Of a stretch of DNA of 5,852 nt, positions 1 to 5,759 are shown one piece after another (positions within the stretch are counted from its first letter, which is position 1; each line of letters starts with the position of its first letter). The DNA comes from Gammaproteobacteria bacterium. GTDB lineage: Bacteria; Pseudomonadota; Gammaproteobacteria; GCF-002020875. A program made the position numbers and the translations under genes. The notes below the pieces were generated by a model. That model saw only the letters and a list, made by a program, of their open reading frames with translations. It searched no databases and was not told the DNA's origin. Location: the NCBI GenBank assembly GCA_018671205.1, contig JABHIC010000329.1:1-5852 (forward strand). The letters run 5' to 3'.

Positions 1-187
1 CACCTATTATGCCGGTCGACCCGATGCCGGTTTTGGCTCTATCCGACAGAGCGTGCTGGAGGTCTCCAATGTCACCGTGATCGATGAGATGGTGAATATG
101 ATTGAGGCCCAGCGCAGCTATGAGATGGGCGCAAAGGTGATGTCAAAGACCGATGAGATGATGAGCGCGTTAATTCAGCGCACCTAA
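1..187 (+). CDS. flgG: Flagellar distal rod protein FlgG (3' end only)
   Basis: Only the last 61 codons are present; the reading frame begins at position 2 and ends at TAA 185–187. FlgG is the distal rod of the flagellar basal body, which crosses the periplasm between the MS ring and the hook. The visible tail has the features of the FlgG/FlgE-type C-terminal domain: a G-rich segment, then QSVLEVSNV, then an EMVNMIEAQRSYEMGAKVM stretch and a final TDEMM helix. This C-terminal helix packs in the rod core together with the N-terminal helix, which lies outside the window. FlgF has a similar tail, but the position directly before flgH is the usual place of flgG. The flgH start follows 13–34 nt downstream depending on which ATG is used, so the two are probably one operon. 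No truncation is visible apart from the window edge. Confidence 0.93.
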   Translation, partial: TYYAGRPDAGFGSIRQSVLEVSNVTVIDEMVNMIEAQRSYEMGAKVMSKTDEMMSALIQRT

Positions 188-221
188 TTTCGTAGAGTGG
201 ATGGATAGAGGTAAAAGAGTG

Positions 222-899
222 ATGATGAGAAGCATGAAGTGGGTGGGTCTGTTGCTGATGGGGTTGCAGCTGGTGGGTTGTGTAACCAACCCGGAACGCC
301 ATCGTGCCAGCTGGGAACCGGTAGTGCCCCCCGCGGAGCCGAAGAAGGTTGTGACCAATGGCTCCATCTACCAGGCGAGCCAGCAAGAGTCTCTCTTTAC
401 CAATGATCAGGCGCGTAAGGTAGGCGATATTATTACGGTCAAACTGCTGGAGAAGATGAGTGCAAAGAAGGCCGCCAAGAGTAATGGAAAAAAAGAGGAC
501 TCGGCAACCCTGCCGACTATTCCGGGGCTGTCGGCCAGTAATATTGTCAATGCGTTTAGTGCCACCGACCTATCCAGTAGCAAAGAGTTCAAGGGGGATG
601 GCTCTGCAGAGCAGAGTAATGAGTTGACGGGTGATATTACTGTGACGGTGGTTGAGGTCTACTCCAATGGGCATCTGCGGGTGCGCGGTGAAAAACAGGT
701 GACGATTAACCAGGGAGATGAGCTGATTCGGGTCTCTGGCATCGTTCGTGTGGCGGATATTACGGCGGAGAATACGATACTCTCTACCCAGATTGCCGAT
801 GCACAGATTGTCTATGTAGGAAATGGTGGGGTGGTGGCGGATGCCAACGCACAGGGGCTGCTGGGTCAGATTATGATGAGTGTGCTATGGCCATTCTAG
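222..899 (+). CDS. flgH: Flagellar L-ring lipoprotein FlgH
   Basis: FlgH forms the L ring, the outer-membrane part of the bushing around the flagellar rod. The N-terminus is a lipoprotein signal: a short basic start, a hydrophobic stretch, and the lipobox LVGC with the lipidated Cys at residue 20 of the 225-aa form. Family landmarks follow: NGSIY (46–50), the KVGDIITV segment (67–73), GEKQVTINQG (156–165) and a C-terminal STQIADAQIVYVGNGG stretch. Length is close to the roughly 230 aa of enteric FlgH. Two starts are possible. ATG 201 gives 232 aa with a longer n-region but only a weak upstream AGAG. ATG 222 has AGAGGT at 207–212 about 9 nt before it and gives a more typical short lipoprotein signal, so I chose it; ATG 225 directly follows. 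A linker rich in Lys and Ser (about 78–125) replaces the variable region seen in other FlgH proteins. flgI follows after 24 nt. Confidence 0.96.
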   Translation: MMRSMKWVGLLLMGLQLVGCVTNPERHRASWEPVVPPAEPKKVVTNGSIYQASQQESLFTNDQARKVGDIITVKLLEKMSAKKAAKSNGKKEDSATLPTIPGLSASNIVNAFSATDLSSSKEFKGDGSAEQSNELTGDITVTVVEVYSNGHLRVRGEKQVTINQGDELIRVSGIVRVADITAENTILSTQIADAQIVYVGNGGVVADANAQGLLGQIMMSVLWPF

Positions 900-910
900 A
901 CGCGTAAACG

Positions 911-916
911 AGAGGG
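911..916 (+). promoter_or_regulatory. Ribosome binding site of flgI
   Basis: AGAGGG lies 7 nt before ATG 924 and fixes that codon as the flgI start. It matters because in-frame GTG codons at 972 and 981 would otherwise be candidates for a shorter signal peptide. Confidence 0.7.
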
Positions 917-923
917 CAACATA

Positions 924-2081
924 ATGAAATATTATATCGATCAACCGAACCAAGGTGGGAAGAAGAGAGGGGTGGGGCGAGTGATTATTTTTATCGCTAT
1001 TATCACTCTGGCAACCCTCTGGATTTTCTCTTCCCAGGCGCAGGCGGAGCGGATTAAGGATCTTACCTCGGTGACCGGGGTTCGGGACAATCCGCTGATT
1101 GGTTATGGTCTGGTGGTGGGGCTGAACAACACCGGGGATAGTAACTCCAAATTTGCGGGACAGAGCCTCTCCAGTATGTTGAGTCGGTTTGGTATCCAGA
1201 CCCCTCCCGGAGTCGATGTTGAGACCGGCCATGTGGCCGCAGTGATGATCAGTGCCGAGCTTCCTCCCTTCGCCAAACAGGGGCAGAAGCTGGATGTGAC
1301 CGTCTCTACGCTGGGGGATGCCTCCAGCCTGGTCGGGGGAACCCTGCTGATGACCCAGCTTATGGGTGCCGATAGTGAGATTTATGCGATTGCCCAAGGG
1401 AGTCTGGTGGTGAGTGGTTTTGGGGTCAATGGTCAGGATGGTTCCAAGGTGCAGGTGAATACCCTGACCGTGGGGCGTGTCCCCGAAGGGGCGATGGTGG
1501 AGCGGGAGGTGCTGGCCTCTTTTGTGCGCAAGGGAAGAATGACCTTTAATTTGCACCAGAATGACTTCACCACGGTGAAACGGATGGTGGAGGCCATTGA
1601 TGAGCTCTATGGCAAGGGGACGGCAGAGGCGGTAGATTCGGTCTCTGTTGAGGTGATGGCGCCCAAAGATCCACGCCACCATGTGAGTTTTCTCTCCCTG
1701 TTAGAGAACCTGGAGATTGAGCCGGCAGCCGCAGCGGCCAAGGTGATTATCAACTCAAGAACCGGTACGGTGGTGATCAATAACAGTGTCCGGGTGAGCC
1801 CGGCTGCGGTGACCCACGGCTCACTGGTGGTCACCATCAAGGAGGGAGAGCAGGTTGATCAGCCCAACCGCCTGGCGGGGGGTGAGACACTGGAGCAGGC
1901 CGACTCAGAGAACTCTGCTGAGGAGGAGAATAACCCCATGTTCCTCTTTAAGGGAGGGGTCTCTCTGGATCAGCTGGTCGATGCGGTGAACGCGGTGGGG
2001 GCAGCTCCGGGAGATCTGGTGGCTATACTGGAGGCGCTCAAGCGGGCGGGCGCACTCAAGGCACAACTGGTGGTACTGTAA
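924..2081 (+). CDS. flgI: Flagellar P-ring protein FlgI
   Basis: FlgI is the secreted periplasmic protein that polymerises into the P ring in the peptidoglycan layer and, with FlgH, forms the rod bushing. The protein is 385 aa, slightly longer than the roughly 365 aa of enteric FlgI. The excess lies in an extended signal peptide: a basic n-region (K13, K14, R15, R19), a hydrophobic core (20–35) and a likely cleavage after AQA at 41/42. The mature start ERIKDLTSV, followed by LIGYGLVVGLNNTGD, is diagnostic of the family. The C-terminus carries the conserved pattern LDQLVDAVNAVGAAPGDLVA then LKRAGALKAQL. A region near 320–333, rich in Glu and Asn, is the variable loop of the family. The start is supported by AGAGGG at 911–916. 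The stop codon is one base before the flgJ ATG, so translational coupling is likely. Confidence 0.97.
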   Translation: MKYYIDQPNQGGKKRGVGRVIIFIAIITLATLWIFSSQAQAERIKDLTSVTGVRDNPLIGYGLVVGLNNTGDSNSKFAGQSLSSMLSRFGIQTPPGVDVETGHVAAVMISAELPPFAKQGQKLDVTVSTLGDASSLVGGTLLMTQLMGADSEIYAIAQGSLVVSGFGVNGQDGSKVQVNTLTVGRVPEGAMVEREVLASFVRKGRMTFNLHQNDFTTVKRMVEAIDELYGKGTAEAVDSVSVEVMAPKDPRHHVSFLSLLENLEIEPAAAAAKVIINSRTGTVVINNSVRVSPAAVTHGSLVVTIKEGEQVDQPNRLAGGETLEQADSENSAEEENNPMFLFKGGVSLDQLVDAVNAVGAAPGDLVAILEALKRAGALKAQLVVL

Positions 2082-2082
2082 A

Positions 2083-2472
2083 ATGATCAATTCAACTATT
2101 AATACGGCGACAACGGCAAACCTGCAGGGGCAGGTGAGTTCAACCGATGATATTCGGCATCTGGCCAACCGGGATGAGAATGCGGCACTAAAAGAGGCGA
2201 CCAAGCAGTTTGAGGCCCTGTTTGTGCAGATGATGCTCAAATCAATGCGCTCTACCGTGGGTGAGACCGATCTCTTCTCCAGCTCCGCCACAAAAACTTT
2301 TGAGGAGCTGCAGGATTCCGAGTTTTCCAAACAGATTGCCTCCATCGGTGGTTTGGGGTTGACCGATCAGATGGTCGGCTCTGTGATGCGGCAGGCCGGG
2401 GTTGAGGAGAGCCCTGGAGTCACGGTTGGAGATACCCTTAGCCATCTGCGCCAGCGCACGAGCGGGCAGTGA
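2083..2472 (+). CDS. flgJ: Short FlgJ: rod-binding (rod-cap) domain only
   Basis: The protein is 129 aa and consists of the FlgJ N-terminal rod-binding domain. Core residues 35–105 include KQFEALFVQMMLKSMR (41–56), LF at 64–65, KTFEELQDSEFSKQIA (71–86) and GGLGLTDQMV (89–98). In enteric bacteria FlgJ is about 313 aa: this domain helps rod assembly, and a C-terminal glucosaminidase/muramidase domain opens the peptidoglycan. That second domain is absent here. The ORF ends cleanly in TGA 2470–2472, and the downstream gene does not look like the missing part, so this is a naturally single-domain form rather than a frameshifted gene. The start overlaps the flgI end closely (TAA, one base, ATG) with no strong Shine–Dalgarno of its own, which points to translation coupled to flgI. 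The peptidoglycan-cutting activity must come from a gene outside this window. Confidence 0.92.
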   Translation: MINSTINTATTANLQGQVSSTDDIRHLANRDENAALKEATKQFEALFVQMMLKSMRSTVGETDLFSSSATKTFEELQDSEFSKQIASIGGLGLTDQMVGSVMRQAGVEESPGVTVGDTLSHLRQRTSGQ

Positions 2473-2477
2473 TCGAT

Positions 2478-2486
2478 GGGGTGAGA
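2478..2486 (+). promoter_or_regulatory. Ribosome binding site of the unknown secreted-protein gene
   Basis: A GGGGTGAGA stretch ends about 5 nt before ATG 2492. It selects this start over the in-frame ATG at 2402, which lies inside flgJ and would put 30 extra residues in front of a good signal peptide. Confidence 0.6.
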
Positions 2487-2491
2487 CAGAT

Positions 2492-3526
2492 ATGAGACGC
2501 TTAATCGTTCAGTTTGGACTGCTCTGGTGGATGGTGCCGACTGCACTGGCGGGGATGCTGGATGCGAGCGATCAGCCGCTGGTGATATGGCCCAATATTC
2601 CGCTTATCTCCGCCTCCGATGTGGAGGAGTTCAAGCTGGATCGGAAGATATTCAGGCAGCTCCATCTTGGCGAGCTGGCCCCTGCAGTGGTGAAGACCAA
2701 CCTGAAGCAGGTCGATAAACTCTATCAACACCATAAAGAGCGTTCCACAGACCAGATCTGGCGAAGTTATACGACGGATCTGGTGGCACACTATGATCAG
2801 CTGGTACAGAAATATCAGATCAAAAAGCCTCGCCTGAGCTTCTCTTTTGACGGGGTCTCCCCCGCAGAGCTGAAGAATGAGTTGGATCTTGCGGCGGGTC
2901 CCGTTGCCACGCTACGGGAACGCGAGGATATTACCGGGATCATCGGTTTTCTGACCAGCACCATGATGAGTGGCAACCAGCTGCGGGCCACCTTGACTCT
3001 GATCCGTCTAAAGGATGGAGAGTCGATCAGTTTTATGGTGACGGACCAGCTCCATAAAGTGGCTACCCGTCATGCACAGCTACTCTTTGACGAGCTCTAT
3101 GGTACCCAGTATCCCGCCTATCAAAATCCACTGAGTGGTAGCGTCTGGCTATTACCGGCCCCTGCCGATCAGGGGGCAGAGGTCTCACACCGACAGGCTC
3201 TGCTCGCCTGTCGCTCTCAGTTGGGGGAACTTCCGAGCGTAGATGAGCTGCTGTTAGGCGAGCAGGCAGGCCCCTATCACAACGGTATTATTCTCTCCGC
3301 CGGTTCGTTTTACCATACGGCGGAGTCCAAGCGCTATCTGGCTGGAGAGACAAGAGACCCCCGGGGGAAAATACGCCCCATGAGATCAGATCAGGCGTTG
3401 GCGCGATATTACTGCCTCAAGCCGATTGAGCTGCCTCAACCGGTGGCGCCGGTCGCCGCTGTGGTAGAGCCCGCGACAACTGCACAACCCCCCAAGGCAG
3501 AGAGCGTTAAGGCTCAAAAAAAGTAG
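2492..3526 (+). CDS. Uncharacterised secreted protein encoded between flgJ and flgK
   Basis: I do not recognise this 344-aa protein as a standard flagellar part. Residues 1–20 form a Sec signal peptide (MRR, a hydrophobic core, then PTALA before G21), so it is probably periplasmic. Residues 43–110 look helical and charged. Residues 114–205 alternate strands and helices: a LSFSFDG strand, an ITGIIGFL strand, the strand pair RATLTLIRLKDGESISFMV (165–183) and a helix to about 202. This pattern recalls the alpha/beta folds of TolB-N/CsgG/FlgO-like proteins, but that is an impression, not a family match. Residues 218–310 have the spacing of DUF1566/Lcl-C-type domains: WLLPAP, QALLAC (C240), LPSVDELLL (247–255) and YYC (C308). 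C240 and C308 are the only cysteines and could form a disulfide. The tail 311–344 is rich in Pro, Ala and Lys. It starts 19 nt after flgJ, so it is probably in the same operon. A flagellar envelope accessory role is inferred from position only. Confidence 0.85.
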   Translation: MRRLIVQFGLLWWMVPTALAGMLDASDQPLVIWPNIPLISASDVEEFKLDRKIFRQLHLGELAPAVVKTNLKQVDKLYQHHKERSTDQIWRSYTTDLVAHYDQLVQKYQIKKPRLSFSFDGVSPAELKNELDLAAGPVATLREREDITGIIGFLTSTMMSGNQLRATLTLIRLKDGESISFMVTDQLHKVATRHAQLLFDELYGTQYPAYQNPLSGSVWLLPAPADQGAEVSHRQALLACRSQLGELPSVDELLLGEQAGPYHNGIILSAGSFYHTAESKRYLAGETRDPRGKIRPMRSDQALARYYCLKPIELPQPVAPVAAVVEPATTAQPPKAESVKAQKK

Positions 3527-3530
3527 TTTC

Positions 3531-3548
3531 AGAGCGGCCCTCTTTTTT
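3531..3548 (+). terminator. Weak candidate Rho-independent terminator
   Basis: A short stem AGAG (3531–3534) and CTCT (3540–3543) closes a five-base loop CGGCC and is followed by a T-run to 3548. An alternative longer but A/T-only pairing exists between AAAAAAG (3517–3523) and CTTTTTT (3542–3548). The stem is only 4 bp, so termination may be partial, and some read-through into flgK is plausible. The position 4 nt after the stop of the preceding gene, with a new promoter following, supports a transcription-unit boundary here. Confidence 0.35.
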
Positions 3549-3575
3549 AGGGGGAGTCCATACGGTTCGCAGACA

Positions 3576-3598
3576 GGCAATCCTTGCCGATGGATCGG
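3576..3598. repeat. Two overlapping inverted repeats upstream of the flgK promoter
   Basis: GGCAA–TCC–TTGCC (3576–3588) is a perfect 5-3-5 inverted repeat. CCGAT–GG–ATCGG (3587–3598) is a perfect 5-2-5 inverted repeat sharing its first two bases with the end of the first. Their centres lie about 97 and 86 bp upstream of the predicted flgK transcription start, a normal distance for an enhancer site of an NtrC-type activator (FlrC/FleR class). The inverted repeats are seen directly; the binding role is inferred. Confidence 0.4.
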
Positions 3599-3652
3599 TT
3601 GATACCCTTTATAACTTCTCATAAACGGTCAATTTGGACGTCTTATTCACTT

Positions 3653-3668
3653 TGGCACGATTTATGCT
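3653..3668 (+). promoter_or_regulatory. Sigma-54 (RpoN) promoter of flgK
   Basis: TGGCACG–N4–ATGCT matches the RpoN consensus TGGCACG-N4-TTGCW with one mismatch. The invariant GG (3654–3655) and GC (3666–3667) are separated by exactly 10 bases. It lies in the only sizeable intergenic gap, directly upstream of flgK and oriented toward it. Sigma-54 control of hook and filament genes is common in polarly flagellated Pseudomonadota. With the C of the -12 GC at 3667, transcription should start near 3679, next to the flgK ATG at 3680. Confidence 0.72.
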
Positions 3669-3679
3669 TTTTATGAAGC

Positions 3680-5716
3680 ATGTCTACATCACTCATCGGA
3701 TTAGGAAGCTCTGCACTAAGTGCCTATCGTTCTGCGCTTTCAGTAACCAGTAATAATATCTCCAACATGGGGGTTGAGGGTTACTCTCGGCAGAATATTG
3801 ATCTGGAGCAGTCGGATACCATCAAGACCAGTGTCGGTTTCTTGGGAAATGGTGTTAACCCGAATGATGTTCAGCGTTCGTATGATCAGTTTCTGACCAA
3901 GAACCTTAACAGTACCATCTCCAGTGGTAGCCACTACGACAGCTATTATGAGTATGCCTCCACCATTGATGAGATTGTGGCCAACCCTGAGGTCGGTATG
4001 ACCCCGGCATTGGGCTCATTTTTCAATGCGCTGCATGACCTTTCGAGCGCCCCCGCATCCATCCCCTCACGTCAGGTACTGCATGGCGAGGCAGAGGCAC
4101 TGATCAGCCGTTTCAATACCATCCACGGTGAGATGCAGGATGTACGTGACCATACCAAACAGGAGCTGGGCACAATTGTTGAGCGGGTTAACGGAATCTC
4201 TCGCTCGGTTGCGGAGTTGAACGCGAAAATCTCGGAATCCAACAGTCCCACAGCAGCACAGCCCAATGATCTGCTGGATCGTCGTGATGGGCTGATGAAA
4301 GAGCTCTCTGAATATTTTGGCGGGGTTGCCATCGAACAGGACGGTATGTCCAACTTCTATGTTGGAAAGGGGCGGGCCCTGATTGTTGGCAATAGCTATA
4401 ACGAGCTGACTATGGGGGATAGACAATATAGCGAGTCGGGCTCCATCGGCCTGTTCCTGAAACAGGGCAGTTATAACCTGGATATTTCTGACTCCGTAAA
4501 GGGGGGGCGTGTCGGAGGGATTGTCGATTTCACCAAGGAGATCCTCAACCCCGCGCAGAACTCTCTGGGACGTATGGCGATCACCCTTTCAGCCACGCTG
4601 AATGCGGAGCATCGTGCCGGGTATGGTCTGGGGGGGACGAGTGATACAGGAAAAGATTTCTTTAACATGGGCGAGATAAAAAGTGTGGATGGGATCACCT
4701 CGCTGGAGTTGCAGGATGTCGTGCCCGATAACACCACGCTTTCAGAGTTGACCGTCTCGATAGCGATGAATAATAGTGAGGTTGTTGTCACCCCCTCCAA
4801 CAGTAATGATGACCTGACCGGGTTGACGATCAATGGCACTGCTATTACCGATGTTACTGCAGAGAGTACCAAGGATGAGACGGTCAGCGCGATTGTAGCC
4901 AGACTCAATGAGTACACCTCCCAAACCGGGGTAACCGCATCGGTGGTAGTGGTATCGACTGGAACGGATCAAATCAAGCTGAGCTCAGACAGTGATATCA
5001 CCGTGGGCATGGCAACAGGGGGATCAATCACTGCATCGGGGCTGGAAGAGGGGGACTACAGAATGGTTCGCAGTGCAGTGGGTAACCTGACTGCGGATGA
5101 CTATCGCCTCTCCTTTGATAATACGCAATATACCATCACCAACCAGACCACCCTGGAGCAGCGGGTACTCAGTAGTGATGAGGCATTGAGCCTGAGAGAT
5201 ACCAGTATTCGGGGAGGGGTTGTTCATGATGGACTGACGCTCCAGTTGAACACTTATCGCGGGGATATGGCGGATGGGGAGGAGATCATTTTTCAGCCCA
5301 CCCGTAAGGCGGCAGACAATATTCGTATGGAGTTGACCGCCTCAGAGATCAACTCCATTGCGGCGGCGGATCAGCCCGATGAACCGGGTAATAACAGTAA
5401 CGCGCTGAATATGGCAGCCCTGCAGACGGAGAAGTTATTGGGAGCCGGCAGTGATGGTTTGGCGACCTCTTCGATACAGGATAGTTATGGTCAGCTGGTG
5501 GCTGAGGTGGGCGTACAGACCCACTATGCTGAGGTTAATCGAACCGCACAGGATGCCATCCGTAGACATGCACAGAATGCACGAGACAACCTCTCTGCCG
5601 TTAACTTGGATGAAGAGGCAGCTAACCTGATGAAATATCAGCAGATGTTTCAGGCGTCTGCCCGTGTGGTCTCAATGGCAGACGAGATGTTCAAGGCTGT
5701 GTTGGGCGCAGTGTAA
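3680..5716 (+). CDS. flgK: Flagellar hook-filament junction protein 1 FlgK (HAP1), enlarged
   Basis: FlgK is exported through the flagellar channel and forms the first junction zone between hook and filament. The N-terminal rod-type motif is clear: SALSAYRSALSVTSNNISN (residues 11–29) followed by GVEGYSRQ (31–38). NDLLDRRDGLMKELSEYFGG (196–215) and GRALIVGN (231–238) are typical of the HAP1 central region. The C-terminal helix with NLDEEAANLMKYQQMFQASA (642–661) and SMADEMF (665–671) is the conserved axial-protein tail. At 678 aa it exceeds enteric FlgK (547 aa). Much of the excess lies around 340–455, where LTGLTINGTAI, AIVARLNEYTSQTGVTASV and a DITV strand resemble a flagellin hook-IN motif. 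No cysteine is present, as is common in axial proteins. The start is fixed by the conserved N-terminus; no in-frame alternative exists nearby. There is no proper Shine–Dalgarno: GAAG ends one base before the ATG. flgL follows after 43 nt. Confidence 0.96.
   Translation: MSTSLIGLGSSALSAYRSALSVTSNNISNMGVEGYSRQNIDLEQSDTIKTSVGFLGNGVNPNDVQRSYDQFLTKNLNSTISSGSHYDSYYEYASTIDEIVANPEVGMTPALGSFFNALHDLSSAPASIPSRQVLHGEAEALISRFNTIHGEMQDVRDHTKQELGTIVERVNGISRSVAELNAKISESNSPTAAQPNDLLDRRDGLMKELSEYFGGVAIEQDGMSNFYVGKGRALIVGNSYNELTMGDRQYSESGSIGLFLKQGSYNLDISDSVKGGRVGGIVDFTKEILNPAQNSLGRMAITLSATLNAEHRAGYGLGGTSDTGKDFFNMGEIKSVDGITSLELQDVVPDNTTLSELTVSIAMNNSEVVVTPSNSNDDLTGLTINGTAITDVTAESTKDETVSAIVARLNEYTSQTGVTASVVVVSTGTDQIKLSSDSDITVGMATGGSITASGLEEGDYRMVRSAVGNLTADDYRLSFDNTQYTITNQTTLEQRVLSSDEALSLRDTSIRGGVVHDGLTLQLNTYRGDMADGEEIIFQPTRKAADNIRMELTASEINSIAAADQPDEPGNNSNALNMAALQTEKLLGAGSDGLATSSIQDSYGQLVAEVGVQTHYAEVNRTAQDAIRRHAQNARDNLSAVNLDEEAANLMKYQQMFQASARVVSMADEMFKAVLGAV
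4820..5020 (+). other. Hook-IN-like domain inserted in FlgK (residues about 381–447)
   Basis: The encoded segment has the order typical of flagellin hook-IN motifs (Flagellin_IN family, found in flagellins and FliD): GLTINGTAI, a helix SAIVARLNEY, then TGVTASVVVV, a QIKLSS strand and SDITV. It is rich in Thr, Ser and Val and lies between the conserved N-terminal half and the D1/D0 C-terminal part of FlgK. In such proteins this motif builds surface-exposed beta domains. Assignment is by eye only. Confidence 0.55.
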
Positions 5717-5746
5717 GGGTTAATTTAATTGTTGATTTGGAGTAGT

Positions 5747-5752
5747 AGAGGA
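5747..5752 (+). promoter_or_regulatory. Ribosome binding site of flgL
   Basis: AGAGGA lies 7 nt before ATG 5760. The 43-nt flgK–flgL gap shows no convincing hairpin or promoter, so flgK and flgL are probably co-transcribed. The good site here contrasts with its absence before flgK. Confidence 0.65.
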
Positions 5753-5759
5753 TAAGATT

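Noticed and set aside
972..983. Internal GTG starts for flgI, with a GAGAGG stretch at 965–970
   Set aside because: They would remove the basic n-region of the signal peptide, while ATG 924 has a well-placed AGAGGG and gives a complete signal sequence.
885..1682. Long antisense open frame (265 codons) opposite flgI
   Set aside because: It lies entirely opposite a confident flgI, its composition is rich in His, Gly, Pro and Arg as expected of a shadow frame, and it has no recognisable domain or ribosome binding site.
2402..2491. Upstream in-frame ATG giving a 374-aa version of the unknown protein
   Set aside because: It starts inside flgJ, adds 30 residues ahead of a good signal peptide, and the ATG at 2492 has a convincing Shine–Dalgarno stretch at 2478–2486.
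3586..3593. GCCGATGG resembling a sigma-28 (FliA) -10 element, GCCGATAA
   Set aside because: There is no TAAA-type -35 element at the required distance upstream, and the bases are better explained as part of the two inverted repeats.
3664..3753. Small out-of-frame ORF (29 codons) starting just upstream of flgK
   Set aside because: It overlaps flgK, has no ribosome binding site, and its ATG lies inside the sigma-54 -12 element, upstream of the predicted transcript start.
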